Shown here piece by piece: positions 30,248 through 40,794 of a stretch of 64,000 bases of DNA. How positions within the stretch are numbered: position 1 is the first letter of the stretch; the number at the start of each line of letters is the position of its first letter. Source of the stretch: Enterovibrio sp. JCM 19048. GTDB taxonomy: Bacteria > Pseudomonadota > Gammaproteobacteria > Enterobacterales > Vibrionaceae. The DNA is taken from assembly GCA_001310415.1 (NCBI GenBank), contig BAXE01000009.1, positions 112,404-176,403 on the forward strand. Reading direction: 5' to 3'. The notes beneath the pieces are model-generated. The model had not been told where the DNA came from. It saw only the letters and a program-made list of their open reading frames with translations, and searched no databases. The translations under genes were made by a program, and so were the position numbers.

Positions 30248-30280
30248 AAGCCCTGCGTCAAAACGACGCAGGGCTTTTTG
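30248..30280 (+). terminator. Rho-independent terminator after amtB
   Basis: AAGCCCTGCGTC, loop AAAAC, GACGCAGGGCTT and a T-run. A perfect 12-bp stem. Confidence 0.95.
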
Positions 30281-30338
30281 CTATTTATCGTACAGACAAC
30301 GTATTGCGCGATTCCATTGGATGTGTATACTAATGCTA

Positions 30339-30358
30339 TTGATAAACGTTCTCATTTG
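30339..30358. promoter_or_regulatory. Candidate Fur box before fbpA
   Basis: ATTGATAAACGTTCTCATTT shares the GATAA and TCTCATTT halves common in Vibrio Fur sites, 26 bases before the fbpA start. The match is partial; the iron-transport context supports it. Confidence 0.5.
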
Positions 30359-30383
30359 AATTTACATTTTAGGGACAGGCAAA

Positions 30384-31399
30384 ATGAAAAAAATGCTTTC
30401 AGCATCTGCACTGGTATTAGGTGTTCTTGGTTCGACATCGGCATTTGCAGCTGAGGAGGTGAATGTTTACTCCTACCGTCAGCCATTTTTGATCGAACAA
30501 TGCTGGATGCATTTACCAAAGAAACCGGTATCAAGGTGAATGTGAAATTTGCCAAAGAAGGGTTAGCGGAGAAACTGATGCAGGAGGGTGAATACAGCCC
30601 GGCAGACGTGTTGCTGACCGTTGATATCGCTCGCCTGAAAGAGCTGGACAACAAAGATCTGGTTCAAGCACTGGACAGTGAAGTGATTGAAGCCAATGTG
30701 CCGGCTCAATTCCGTGACAATGACGATCGCTGGTTTGCACTGACACTGCGCTCCCGTGGTGTGTACTCTTCCCGTGACCGCGTAGGTAAACTGGGTAACG
30801 ATTTTGACTATATGGATCTGGCGAAACCTGAATTCAAAGGAAAAATCTGTACGCGCTCGGGTAAACACCCATACAATGTGTCTTTGATTTCGGCCATTAT
30901 TGCCAATCACGGTGAAGCCGAAGCGAAAGCTTGGCTGGAAGGCGTGAAAGCAAACCTGGCGCGTAAGCCGCAAGGTAACGACCGTGCGCAGGTAAAAGCG
31001 ATTTCGGAAGGCCTGTGTGATGTGTCTCTGGGTAACAGCTACTACCTGGGTAAAATGCTGGCAGATGAGCAGCAAGTTCCTTGGGCAGAGAGCGTTTACC
31101 TGAACTATCCGGGTCAGAATGCCAACGGCACCCACGTAAACGTGAGTGGTATGGCAATGGCAAAATACGCACCGAACAAAGAAAACGCACAAAAACTGAT
31201 GGAGTTTTTGACGTCGGAAGCGGCGCAGAAGATGTATGCGGAATTGAACTACGAAGATCCAGTGAAACCTGGTGTAGCAAGCTCTGAACTGGTTGCTTCA
31301 TGGGGTGAATACCGCGCAGATGACCTGTCACTGGAAAAAGTGGCAGAGAATCATGAAAAAGCGATGAAGCTGCTGGACGAAGTGAAATTCGATCTTTGA
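30384..31399 (+). CDS. fbpA: Iron(III) ABC transporter periplasmic binding protein FbpA, one frameshift
   Basis: A ferric-ion binding protein with signal peptide (residues 1-22, cleavage at AFA-AEE) and mature start EEVNVYSYRQPFLIE. The iron-ligand tyrosine pair is visible in SLGNSYYLGKM, and VNVSGMAMAKYAPN is a family block. The frame breaks near 30500 (one C missing; IEPMLDAFTKETGIKVNV restored). Joined, it is about 338 residues. It leads fbpABC, and a candidate Fur box lies upstream. The order glnK-amtB-fbpABC resembles V. cholerae VC0606-VC0610. Confidence 0.93.
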
Positions 31400-31420
31400 T
31401 CATCAAAAGCTGCAAAGACA

Positions 31421-31443
31421 AGGGGGGAATGATTTCCCCCTTT
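31421..31443 (+). terminator. Hairpin between fbpA and fbpB, likely partial terminator
   Basis: AGGGGGGAA, loop TGAT, TTCCCCC and TTT. Such a hairpin after a binding-protein gene usually lowers expression of the permease genes relative to it. Confidence 0.6.
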
Positions 31444-31475
31444 CGCCGTTATCTGGCGCCATGATGTTGTAGGCA

Positions 31476-33105
31476 ATGTTAGAACAAAACCGATTATTGA
31501 AAACCAGCAGCTGGGGTGTTTCCCTGCTGCTGGTTTTGCCGATTCTGGCTATCTTTTATACCGCGCTTGGCGCGTCCGATGACGTCTTCGCCCATTTGAT
31601 GGCGACCGTGATGAGTACCTATGCCCTGAATACGGCGCTGTTGGTGCTCGGCACCGTGTCGCTGGCGTTGCTGATGGGGATCCCATCTGCCTGGCTGTTG
31701 GCAAACTACTCTCTTCCCGGAGGGAACTGGTTGCAATGGGCGTTGGTGCTGCCTCTGGCGATGCCGGGCTATATTGTCGGTTATATCTATACCGACTGGT
31801 TTGACTTTGCCGGTCCCATCCAGATGTTGCTGCGAGACTTTACCGGCTGGACGTCGGCAGCACAGTACTGGTTTCCAGATTTACGAACCCTCCCTGGCGC
31901 CTGCTTCGTGCTGGCATTGGTACTTTATCCCTACATTTACCTTCTGGCGCGCGCTGCTTTATGGAGCAAAGCCTGACCCTGACCCAGTCAGCACGCCTGC
32001 TAGGATGCACCCCGACCCAAAGCTTTTTCCGCGTTTCCCTTCCTCTGGCAAGACCCGCCATTGCTGTCGGTGCTTCGTTGGTTGCGATGGAAGCGCTGGG
32101 GGATTTCGGTACCGTGAGCTACTTTGCCGTGAGTACCCTGACCACGGCGGTGTATGACACTTGGCTCGGGTACTCTAACCTGAATGCCGCAGCAAAAATC
32201 TCTGCCATTATGCTGGTGGTTATTTTCCTGCTTATCAGCAGTGAACGTTACAGCCGCCGCAAGCAGAAGTTGTTCAGCCAGAACGTTACGCCAGACACCA
32301 TCGTCAAATCACCGCTGAAAGGTAAGGCCAAGGTTTTTGGCACCATTTGGTGCTGGGGGCTGTTTATCATCGCATTTGTGGCACCGCTTGGACAGCTGCT
32401 GATTTATGCGTGGGATTACCATGCCAGCAGTTCAATTGAAGATTTTGCCCAGTACAGTGTGAACAGCATTTACGTGTCACTGGTTGCGGCACTGGTGGCT
32501 CTGGTGGTGGCGCTGTTGGTGAACTTCTACAAACGTCTGTCTGGGAAGCAGCCGGCAACGTGCCTATCCGCATGGCGTCTCTTGGCTATGCGGTTCCGGG
32601 AACAGTGCTGGCTATCGGTGTGCTGATTTTCCTGACCAGTGCTGATCATCTGATCAATGACCTTGCCAAAGAGATGGGGTGGGGCAGACCGGGGCTTATC
32701 TTTTCCGGCTCAATGTTCGCAATGTTAACGGCATTTGTGGTGCGCTTCAGTGCGGTGGCGATTGGCAGTGTGGAATCCAGCCTGGCCAAAGTGTCGCCAT
32801 CATTGGATATGGCGGCCCGCACCATGGGGTGCAACGTAAGCAGCATGATCCAGCGCGTGCAGCTGCCGCTAATTCGTCGAGGCTGCCTGATTGCTATGCT
32901 GCTGGTCTTTATCGAATCGATGAAAGAGCTGAATGCCGCACTGTTGCTGCGCCCGTTTAACTTCGAAACCCTGGCTACCTTTGTGTTTAATTACGCCTCG
33001 GATGAACACCTTGAATATGCTGCATTGCCGGCGGTATTGTTGGTGGCTGTCGGGCTTGTACCGCTTATTTTGATTAACCGTTCTTTGGAGCAAAGCCACT
33101 CATGA
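31476..33105 (+). CDS. fbpB: Iron(III) ABC transporter permease FbpB, two frameshifts
   Basis: An inner-membrane permease with two fused half-domains, about 12 membrane segments. Each half carries a BPD-type EAA loop: ARLLGCTPTQSFFRVSLPLA and ARTMGCNVSSMIQRVQLPL. Shifts near 31962 (one T; ARAAFMEQSLTL restored) and 32560 break the frame. Joined, it is about 543 residues, the usual FbpB length. Its stop codon overlaps the fbpC start (ATGA). Confidence 0.93.
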
Positions 33106-34130
33106 GTTGTGCACTGACCGTAAGCAATCTGATTTGCCGTTACAATGGACAGGCCGTGTTGAATGACCTCACGTTCCGCGTCGAAAAAGGCGAAATCGTC
33201 TGTTTGCTCGGCGCGAGTGGCTGCGGTAAAACCACCTTACTGAAATCCATCGCGGGTCTGTTGCCTCTCGACAGCGGCGAGATGACCATCAACTGCCGCC
33301 AGATCGTCGGTGCGGGTATTAACGTGCCGCCTGAGCAGCGCAATATTGGTATGATTTTCCAGGATTACGCGCTTTTCCCACACCTTACCGTGGCAGAAAA
33401 CGTCTCCTTTGGCCTGCAGGGCTGGGACAAGGAAGCGGTGAAAAACCGTGTACAGGAAATGTTGGCCTTAGTGAAACTGGATGGTTTGGAAAAGCGCTAT
33501 CCGCACCAGCTCTCCGGCGGTCAGCAACAGCGCGTGGCAATTGCCCGTGCGCTGGCGAGTAAACCTGATCTGCTGTTGCTGGATGAACCTTTTTCCAACA
33601 TTGATACCCAGGTGCGCCACAGCCTGATCAAAGAAATCCGTAAACTGTTCAAAGAGCAGGGTGTGACGGCGATTTTTGTTACCCACAGCCGTGAGGAAGC
33701 CTTTGCGTTTGCCGACAAGCTGGCGGTAATGAACAAAGGTGTGATTGAGCAATATGGCAGTGCTACTGAACTCTACTACGCACCGAGCAGCCGCTTTGTG
33801 GCGGACTTCCTTGGCCATGGCTCCTATGTGCCGGTCAGTGTGGCTGCAGGAAACAAACTGCAGACGCCGCTAGGTGAGTGGCCACTGACACAAACGCATC
33901 AAGGCAGTGAGCTTGAATGGCTTATCCGCCCGCAAAACCTTTCTATCGCGCCGGATGAAAGCGGGGAAGCGGTAGTGAGTGATGTACAGTTTATGGGTGA
34001 CAGTTGCCGGTACTTGGTAGAGGTGAGTGGACAGCGCTTGATGGTGTATTCCAACCAGTTGTTGGAATTGGGGGACAGGGTGCGGTTGGATATCCGCGCT
34101 CACGAGCCTGTGCTGTTTTCAGCGGTATAA
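33102..34130 (+). CDS. fbpC: Iron(III) ABC transporter ATP-binding protein FbpC
   Basis: The ATPase of the ferric-ion importer, 342 residues. Walker A LLGASGCGKTTLL, Q-loop IFQDYALFPHLTV, signature LSGGQQQRVAIARAL, Walker B LLLLDEPFSNID and switch His in FVTHSREEA are all present. The C-terminal TOBE-like domain (WLIRPQNLSIAPDESGEAVV) is typical of FbpC/PotA types. The gene is intact and overlaps fbpB by four bases. Confidence 0.95.
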   Translation: MSCALTVSNLICRYNGQAVLNDLTFRVEKGEIVCLLGASGCGKTTLLKSIAGLLPLDSGEMTINCRQIVGAGINVPPEQRNIGMIFQDYALFPHLTVAENVSFGLQGWDKEAVKNRVQEMLALVKLDGLEKRYPHQLSGGQQQRVAIARALASKPDLLLLDEPFSNIDTQVRHSLIKEIRKLFKEQGVTAIFVTHSREEAFAFADKLAVMNKGVIEQYGSATELYYAPSSRFVADFLGHGSYVPVSVAAGNKLQTPLGEWPLTQTHQGSELEWLIRPQNLSIAPDESGEAVVSDVQFMGDSCRYLVEVSGQRLMVYSNQLLELGDRVRLDIRAHEPVLFSAV

Positions 34131-34146
34131 GGCAAGTTTTAGGGCT

Positions 34147-34179
34147 AAAAAAACCGGCTATTCAGAAGCCGGTTTTTTG
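34147..34179. terminator. Bidirectional terminator between fbpC and the luxR-type gene
   Basis: AAAAAAACCGGCT, loop ATTCAGA, AGCCGGTTTTTT. A- and T-runs on both sides allow use from both directions; it overlaps the 3' end of the convergent regulator gene. Confidence 0.9.
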
Positions 34180-34793
34180 TGCTCGGGATCAATGGCCACA
34201 GACCATATCAATATAGCCATCGGCTGGCGAACAAGTGCATCTTTATCCGGTTGCTGGTGAGTTTGAAGATAAAGGATGTAGCAGATTCCATCGAAAAGAC
34301 GGGCCAGTTCAATCGCTGAACGACGCTCTGGCAACACTCCCTCTTTGATGCCATGTTCAAATAATTCTGTGTACTGATCGAGAACGACATTTTTGCCTTC
34401 AACAAACTCCGGCCAGATGTCTTCACGGATTGATGTGCTCCACTCGTACCATACTTTCAGCCACTCTTTATCTTCTAATGCGGCGTCAATCAGCGCTGAC
34501 GTGATAAAGGAAAGTGAGTGACGAACGTTTTTCTTTCCGAGGTGAAGGTGACGGGCAATCAGTTTATGGAATTCCAACTGCGCCTCTTTTAAAACAGCTT
34601 CAACCAACTCTTCCCGCGTCGAGAAGTAGTTAAATACTGTAGCCACTGAGACTTGCGCCATATCGGCGATGTCTGCGTGTCCTGCACGTCCAATTCCACG
34701 CTTGGAGAAAACCTCCAAAGCATAGCCGAGAAGTTGTTCCTTTCTCTGCTCAGGCGAAAGCCGGGTCCTTGTACGTCCGCTTGATGTCGTCAT
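34158..34793 (-). CDS. LuxR/HapR/LitR-type quorum-sensing master regulator (TetR family)
   Basis: A TetR-family regulator of 211 residues whose HTH region (RTRLSPEQRKEQLLGYALEV, then GHADIADMAQVSVATVFNYF and TREELVEAVL) is nearly that of V. harveyi LuxR and V. cholerae HapR. The central block WLKVWYEWSTSIREDIWPEF is also diagnostic. At high cell density these proteins control biofilm, protease and competence genes. ATG 34793 is preferred over the TTG at 34808 because AGGAA lies seven bases before it. The position divergent from hpt matches hapR. Which species name (litR, hapR, luxR, opaR) applies is not decidable here. Confidence 0.94.
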   Translation of the reverse strand: MTTSSGRTRTRLSPEQRKEQLLGYALEVFSKRGIGRAGHADIADMAQVSVATVFNYFSTREELVEAVLKEAQLEFHKLIARHLHLGKKNVRHSLSFITSALIDAALEDKEWLKVWYEWSTSIREDIWPEFVEGKNVVLDQYTELFEHGIKEGVLPERRSAIELARLFDGICYILYLQTHQQPDKDALVRQPMAILIWSVAIDPEHKKPASE

Positions 34794-34803
34794 CCTGGTT
34801 CCT

Positions 34804-34811
34804 GCCAACTA
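34804..34811 (-). promoter_or_regulatory. Candidate Qrr sRNA pairing site in the regulator leader
   Basis: On the mRNA strand TAGTTGGC lies just upstream of the AGGAA Shine-Dalgarno. It can pair with the conserved GCCAACUG segment of Vibrio Qrr RNAs (last pair U-G). Qrr control of hapR/luxR at this spot is established in other species; here it is inferred. Confidence 0.45.
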
Positions 34812-35035
34812 TTGATTTCTGATCGCAGTAATCTGTGATCTTTATATTGATGTAATACGATATTAAACAACCGCTTGGAAAGTGTATAACAGCAACTAGT
34901 TGCAGAACAAACCCATCTAAGGTTTGAGTGTCGGATTTTTGACGTGTATCGAGAGTAGGATTGAAACAGGCTCGATGGTAGAATAGCCAACCTCTTTTAC
35001 ACAGGTTGTCAGGCGGTTTTCCGTCGAGGTATAGA

Positions 35036-35568
35036 ATGAAACATACCGTTGAAGTGATGATTTCAGAACAGGACGTTCAAGCGCGTGTTAAGGCGCTGGG
35101 TGCTGAAATCTCTGAACACTATAAAGACTCACAGGATCTGGTCATGGTTGGCCTGCTGCGTGGTTCTTTCGTATTTATGGCGGATTTGGCGCGCGCAATT
35201 ACATTGCCGCACTCTGTCGATTTTATGACAGCATCAAGCTATGGCAACGCATGGAAAGCAGCCGCGATGTTCGTATCCTGAAAGATCTGGATGACGACAT
35301 CAAAGGCAAAGATGTGTTGTTGGTGGAAGATATTATCGACACCGGCAACACCCTGAGCAAAGTGTGCGAAATTCTGTCTATCCGTGAACCTAAGTCTATT
35401 CGCATCTGTACCCTGCTCGACAAACCTGAACGTCGGGAAGTTGACGTGAACGTTGACTGGTATGGCTTTAAGATCCCGGACGAGTTCGTAGTTGGTGTGG
35501 GTATCGACTACGCGCAGAAGTACCGTCATCTGCCATTCATCGGTAAAGTGGTTCCACTGGAAGACTGA
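35036..35568 (+). CDS. hpt: Hypoxanthine phosphoribosyltransferase, one frameshift
   Basis: It salvages hypoxanthine to IMP with PRPP. The N-terminus [18 protein letters not shown] starts at ATG 35036 with GAGG upstream. The PRPP loop [17 protein letters not shown], the flexible-loop region [16 protein letters not shown] and the C-terminal [16 protein letters not shown] are clear. One base is missing near 35245 ([20 protein letters not shown]). Joined, it is about 177 residues. It lies divergent from the LuxR-type regulator, as in V. cholerae. Confidence 0.95.
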
Positions 35569-35575
35569 TGCCGAT

Positions 35576-35602
35576 AAAAAGCGACCTCCGGGTCGCTTTT
35601 TT
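35576..35602. terminator. Terminator between hpt and can
   Basis: AAAAAGCGACC, TCCG loop, GGTCGCTTTTTT. The stem has A- and T-runs on either side, so it can serve both convergent genes. Confidence 0.92.
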
Positions 35603-35630
35603 GTATCTAGCTATTTCTACTGGCGAGTGG

Positions 35631-36278
35631 TTATTCCGGTACCAGTTCCGCCATTGCGGCTTCGTAGCCTGCTTCCAGTTCTTCAGTGCTGTTGGATGTC
35701 ATCTTCAAATCCTTCAACACGCCATCAGAAAGGTCATAGAACCAGCCGTGTATTTTCACATCTTGTCCGCGAGCCCAGGCTGCGCGCATGATGGTGGTGC
35801 TACCCAGGTTGTAGACCTGCTCAGCAACATTGATCTCACACAGGCGGTTGCCCTGATCTTCAATACTTAGAGAGCTCAGGTAGCGTTTGTGCTTGCGGTA
35901 AAGATCGCGGATGTGCAGCAACCAGTTGTTGATAAGCCCTAGCTCCGGGTTTTCAATGGCAGCGTGGACACCGCCACAACCGTAATGACCGCAGATAATG
36001 ATGTGTTTAACCTTGAGCACGTCGACCGCATATTGCACTACAGAAAGGCAGTTCAGGTCGGTGTGGATAACCTGATTGGCGACATTGCGGTGAACGAATA
36101 GCTCGCCGGATACCAAGCCGGTCAGGCGCTCTGCCGGAACCCGGCTGTCAGCACAGCCAATCCAGAGATACTCTGGATGTTGAGACTTGGCCAGCTCGGC
36201 GAAAAAGGCCGGATTGTCTTCCTTGATGGTTTTGGACCACTTTTGGTTATTGGCAAGAAGTTGCTTGATTTGTGCCAT
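35631..36278 (-). CDS. can: Beta-class carbonic anhydrase
   Basis: It interconverts CO2 and bicarbonate in the cytoplasm. The beta-class zinc ligands Cys42, His98 and Cys101 and the Asp44-Arg46 pair are visible in [15 protein letters not shown] and CGHYGCGGV. It is 215 residues and intact. It is divergent from a SulP transporter with 205 bases between them, a pairing that suggests joint work on bicarbonate supply. Confidence 0.96.
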   Translation of the reverse strand: MAQIKQLLANNQKWSKTIKEDNPAFFAELAKSQHPEYLWIGCADSRVPAERLTGLVSGELFVHRNVANQVIHTDLNCLSVVQYAVDVLKVKHIIICGHYGCGGVHAAIENPELGLINNWLLHIRDLYRKHKRYLSSLSIEDQGNRLCEINVAEQVYNLGSTTIMRAAWARGQDVKIHGWFYDLSDGVLKDLKMTSNSTEELEAGYEAAMAELVPE

Positions 36279-36483
36279 GGTGCCTCCCTAAAAAGCCCGC
36301 GTCACTATACACCACAAAAGTTCATGTTTAGATACAATTTAACGCTTTCTACTCAATATATTAACTCCTCCTACCACCGGACATCTTGGTATAACTGAGG
36401 TTTCAGGGACAGTCGCGGGGGGTATACTGGCGACGATTTTCAAAGGCCTGAAGATAAGTGGATGTATTTAAAGGGAGAAAGAT

Positions 36484-38136
36484 GTGACATTTGACCGATT
36501 CAAACACTGGAACCTGAAAGGTGACATTTTCGGTGGGGTGACGACGGCGATAATTTCCCTGCCGCTGGCACTGGCTTTCGGTGTTGCATCCGGCGCAGGG
36601 GCAGAGGCGGGTCTTTGGGGCGCTATTTTAGTCGGCCTATTTGCCGCCTTGTTTGGCGGTTCTACCACTCTGATTTCAGAACCGACCGGCCCGATGACAG
36701 TGATCATGACGGCGGTGCTTACCTCGATGATGGCCCGTTATCCGGAAACCGGCGCGGCCATGGCGTTTACTGTTGTGATGATGGCGGGCGCATTCCAAGT
36801 TTTGCTGGGCACGCTCAAGCTGGGGAAATACGTCACCCTGATGCCTTACAGCGTGATATCCGGCTTTATGTCCGGTATCGGTGTGATACTTATCCTGCTG
36901 CAAATCAGCCCACTGCTGGGGCATGAAGCGCCGCCGGGCGGGGTGATTGGCACGTTGAAGGCACTGCCGGATACCGTGTTGAACCTTAGCTTCAAAGAGC
37001 TGTTTCTGGGGCTTTTGACCCTCGGCATCCTGTTCTACTTCCCGAAAAAGTACCGCAAGTATGTGCCGGCGCAACTGGTGGCGCTGGTGGGCGTTACCTT
37101 GCTTTCGCTGCTGTTTTTTGACACCGACAGTATCCGCCGAATTGGGGAAATCCCGACAGGTTTGCCCAGCTTCATTTTCCCTACCTTTACGCCGGAGCAA
37201 TTCACCACCATGGTGATTGATGCGCTGGTACTGGGTACGCTGGGTTGTATTGATACTCTGTTGACGGCGGTTATTGCCGACTCTCTCACCCGGGAAGAGC
37301 ATAACTCCGACAAAGAGCTGCGCGGTCAGGGGATCGCCAATATGATTTCCGGCCTGTTTGGCGCATTGCCCGGTGCAGGTGCAACCATGGGCACGGTGGT
37401 GAATGTTCAGGTTGGGGCACGCTCGCCGCTGGCGGGGATTGTCCGCGCCCTTATTCTGGCCGCTGTGGTGCTGGTGGCCGGATTTCTTACGGAACCCATT
37501 CCGATGGCGGTGCTGGCCGGTATCGCGCTGTATGTGGGTATCAACATCCTTGACTGGAGTTTCATCCAGCGCGCCCACAAAGTCAGCCTGCAGCAAATGT
37601 TTATCATGTACGGTGTGATGATACTGACCGTCTTTGTTGACCTGATTGTGGCGGTCGGGCTTGGGGTATTTATTTCCAACATTGTGGTGATAGAGCGATT
37701 GAGCCGAGAGCAGGCCAAACAGGTGAAAGCCATCAGTGATGCCGACGATGACGATGTGCCACTGACAGACGAAGAAAGGGATTTATTAGATAGTTCTGAT
37801 GGAAAGGTGTTGTTTTTCTATCTTTCTGGCCCAATGATCTTTAGCGTATCTAAAGCCATCTCCCGGCAGCATACCCGGATTGGCGATTACCGTGTCATGA
37901 TCCTGGATTTGAGCGATGTGCCGCTTATCGATATGACCGTCGGCCTGGCGCTGGAAAACGCCATTGCTGACGCCCGTGAAGCCAACTGTACTGTGTTCCT
38001 GCTCAGTCCGCATGAGCAGACCACCGAACAGCTGAAACGCCTCCATGTTGGCGACTGGGTTGCCGATACGCACACGTTTGATTCCCGTTATGATGCGCTG
38101 AGTGCCGCGAAGCGGCTTACTGAAGTCATGCCATAA
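36484..38136 (+). CDS. SulP-family anion transporter with STAS domain
   Basis: An inner-membrane SLC26/SulP transporter of 550 residues. The N-terminal part has about 12-14 membrane segments with GGVTTAIISLPLALAFGVAS and the core motif LISEPTGPMTVIMTA; the C-terminal STAS domain (from about residue 425) contains VMILDLSDVPLIDMTVGLAL. The start is GTG at 36484 with AAAGGGAGAAAG as SD. Divergence from carbonic anhydrase favours bicarbonate (BicA-like) over sulfate as substrate, but sequence alone does not settle this. The gene is intact. Confidence 0.88.
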   Translation: MTFDRFKHWNLKGDIFGGVTTAIISLPLALAFGVASGAGAEAGLWGAILVGLFAALFGGSTTLISEPTGPMTVIMTAVLTSMMARYPETGAAMAFTVVMMAGAFQVLLGTLKLGKYVTLMPYSVISGFMSGIGVILILLQISPLLGHEAPPGGVIGTLKALPDTVLNLSFKELFLGLLTLGILFYFPKKYRKYVPAQLVALVGVTLLSLLFFDTDSIRRIGEIPTGLPSFIFPTFTPEQFTTMVIDALVLGTLGCIDTLLTAVIADSLTREEHNSDKELRGQGIANMISGLFGALPGAGATMGTVVNVQVGARSPLAGIVRALILAAVVLVAGFLTEPIPMAVLAGIALYVGINILDWSFIQRAHKVSLQQMFIMYGVMILTVFVDLIVAVGLGVFISNIVVIERLSREQAKQVKAISDADDDDVPLTDEERDLLDSSDGKVLFFYLSGPMIFSVSKAISRQHTRIGDYRVMILDLSDVPLIDMTVGLALENAIADAREANCTVFLLSPHEQTTEQLKRLHVGDWVADTHTFDSRYDALSAAKRLTEVMP

Positions 38137-38153
38137 AAAAGAAAACAACCCTT

Positions 38154-39075
38154 ATGAAAGCAATTGAAATCGACAATCTGGTCAAAGTTTATGGCACAGA
38201 TGTCAAAGCGCTGAAAGGGGTATCGTTATCGGTGGAGGAGGGCGACTTTTATGCCCTTCTCGGCCCCAACGGTGCCGGAAAGTCCACCACTATCGGGATC
38301 TTGAGTTCACTGGTGAACAAAACCTCGGGCAAGGTGAAGATCTTCGGTTACGACATAGACACCCAACTTGTCGACGCCAAAAGACAACTGGGGCTGGTGC
38401 CGCAGGAGTTCAACTTCAACCAGTTTGAAAAGGTTGAACAGATTGTGGTGAACCAGGCGGGCTACTATGGCGTTGAGCGCGAGGAAGCCAAGCGCCGCGC
38501 CCAGAAATACCTGACCCAGCTGGACTTATGGGAAAAGCGTAACGAGCAAGCAAGGAACCTTTCCGGCGGGATGAAACGCCGCCTGATGATTGCCCGTGCC
38601 TGATGCACGAACCGAAACTGCTTATCCTCGATGAACCGACCGCCGGTGTGGATATCGAGCTGCGCCGCTCCATGTGGACTTTCCTCAAAGAGATCAACCG
38701 CCAGGGCATCACCATTATCCTGACGACCCACTATCTGGAAGAGGCGGAAATGCTGTGCCGGAATATCGGCATTATCAGCCGAGGTGAGCTGATTGAAGAC
38801 ACCTCGATGAAAGCGCTGCTCAAAAAGCTGGATGTGGAAACCTTTATTCTCGATTTGTCCCCTGACAGCCAGGTGAAAAGCCTTGAAGGTGTCAACTGGA
38901 CGCAGGTGGATGACCATACGCTGGAAGTCGAGGTCTCCCAGGCAACTGGCCTGAACACGGTATTTGAACAGCTGACAGCGCAGGGCATTAAAGTGCTGTC
39001 GATGCGTAACAAGCTAACCGCCTTGAGGAGCTGTTTGTCACCCTGGTGCGAGAAACTGCGGAGGCGAAAGCATGA
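38154..39075 (+). CDS. yadG: ABC-2 exporter ATP-binding protein YadG, two frameshifts
   Basis: The ATPase of an ABC-2 type exporter. Walker A LLGPNGAGKSTTIG, signature LSGGMKRRLMIARA, Walker B LLILDEPTAGVD and TTHYLEEAE are visible. Shifts near 38600 (one C; ARALMHEPKLLI) and 39016 (NKANRLEELFVTLV) break the frame. Joined, it is about 307 residues. The stop codon overlaps the yadH start. The substrate is unknown. In E. coli yadGH also lies near can and the pan genes. Confidence 0.92.
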
Positions 39076-39841
39076 ATAAACTCTACTGGGTGGCGTTTAA
39101 GAGCCTGATCATCAAGGAAGTGACGCGCTTCAGCCGTATCTGGGTGCAAACCCTGGTGCCGCCTGCGATCACCATGACGCTCTATTTCATCATTTTCGGC
39201 AACCTGATTGGCAGCCGTATCGGCGAGATGGGCGGGTTCAGCTACATGGCCTACATCGTGCCCGGACTTATCATGATGTCGGTGATCACCAACTCCTATT
39301 CCAATGTGGCATCCTCATTTTTCAGTGCCAAGCTGCAGCGCAACATTGAAGAGCTGATGGTGGCGCCGGTGCCCAACTACATCATCATTGCCGGCTATGT
39401 CGGTGGCGGGGTGTGCCGCGGTTTGGCGGTGGGTTTCCTCGTTTCGGTCGTGTCGCTGTTTTTTGTCGATCTGCACATTGCGCACCTTGGCGTGATCGTT
39501 GCGACTGTAGTACTGACGTCGATTCTGTTCTCGCTGGGAGGCTGATCAACGCGGTCTATGCGCGCAGCTTTGACGATATCAGCATTATTCCGACCTTTAT
39601 CCTGACGCCGCTGACCTATCTGGGCGGGGTGTTCTACTCGCTGTCGTTGCTGCCTGAGTTTTGGCAGGGGGTATCGAAGCTCAACCCGATCGTCTACATG
39701 GTCAATGCGTTCCGATACGGCTTCCTAGGCGTGTCTGACGTGAGCATCGTAACGTCGTTTTCCGTGCTGGTGGCCTTTATTGCCGGTCTTTATACCTTGG
39801 CATGGTATCTCATCAGCCGTGGCATCGGGCTTCGCAGCTGA
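39072..39841 (+). CDS. yadH: ABC-2 exporter permease YadH, one frameshift
   Basis: An ABC-2 type membrane component with six hydrophobic segments (for example PPAITMTLYFIIFGNLIG, GFSYMAYIVPGLIMMSVI) and the family block LTPLTYLGGVFYSLSLLP. One base is missing near 39541 (ILFSLGG/LINAVYARSFDDI). Joined, it is about 256 residues. It is paired with yadG through an ATGA overlap. Confidence 0.92.
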
Positions 39842-39863
39842 TCAGCACTGATTTGCAGGCAAT

Positions 39864-39891
39864 AAAAACCGCCGGTAAACGGCGGTTTTTT
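39864..39891. terminator. Bidirectional terminator between yadH and panC
   Basis: AAAAACCGCCG, GTAAA loop, CGGCGGTTTTTT, located between convergent genes. Confidence 0.92.
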
Positions 39892-39903
39892 GTGGGAGTC
39901 ATC

Positions 39904-40781
39904 TTACTCTTCGCTGTCGTCACTCACCTGTGGGGCGAGGTCGATAGTCAGGTTGTCAATCAGCCTGACCTGGCCGAGGAAGGCTGACGCCAGTACCACG
40001 GCTTTGGTGGTGTGCTCGTTGATAGGCTGAAGCGTGTGGGCATCGCGAATAAAGATTTCGTCCGGCTCCAGGCCTGCTGCGCGCAACTGGTCATTGCCGT
40101 CCAGTACCAGCTCACTGTAGTCCGAGCGTCCGCCGCGCATCTGGCTGCTGATCCAGCGTAGGGTTTTAGCCAGCACCGGCGCGCGTTGCGTTCATCCACA
40201 GTCAGTCGTGTATTGCGGCTGCTCATGGCAAGGCCGTCCATTTCACGTACCGTTGCGACCGGGATGATTTCGATCGGCAGGCAAAGGTCAGCCACCATCT
40301 TGTTGATCACGGCCAGCTGTTGGAAGTCTTTCTCGCCAAAACAGGCAACGTCAGGCTGTACCATGTTGAACAGCTTGCTCACCACAGTCGCCACGCCACG
40401 GAAATGACCCGGGCGGGAAGCGCCTTCCATCACACCGGACAAGCCTGGCACATCAACATAGCTGTGTTGATCCATGCCGTTCGGATACATGACGTCAGCA
40501 CTCGGGGTGAAAACCACTTCCACGCCTTCGCCATTAAGCTTGGACAGATCTTCGTCCAGCGTACGTGGGTACGCGGCCAAATCGTCGGCCTTATCAAACT
40601 GCATCGGGTTAACGAAGATGCTTACAACCACTACATCGGCATTTTCACGGGCGCGGCGCACCAGTGTCAGATGACCGTCGTGCAGGTGACCCATGGTAGG
40701 GACAAACGCGATGCGTTGACCTTCACGGCGCCATTGCAGAATTTGTTCACGTAGTGGGGCAATCTCAGCGATCACTTGCAT
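39904..40781 (-). CDS. panC: Pantothenate synthetase PanC, one frameshift
   Basis: It joins pantoate and beta-alanine with ATP, the last step of pantothenate synthesis. The ATP site [13 protein letters not shown] is at residues 29-41, followed by [33 protein letters not shown], and MSSRNTRL. One base is missing near 40183 ([15 protein letters not shown]). Joined, it is about 292 residues. It lies 13 bases after panB on the minus strand. Confidence 0.95.
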
Positions 40782-40794
40782 TATTCAGCATTCC

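Noticed and set aside
36676..37596. Long minus-strand open frame of 306 codons inside the SulP gene
   Set aside because: The plus-strand SulP protein is clear and intact; the antisense product is His/Gln-rich shadow sequence without domains.
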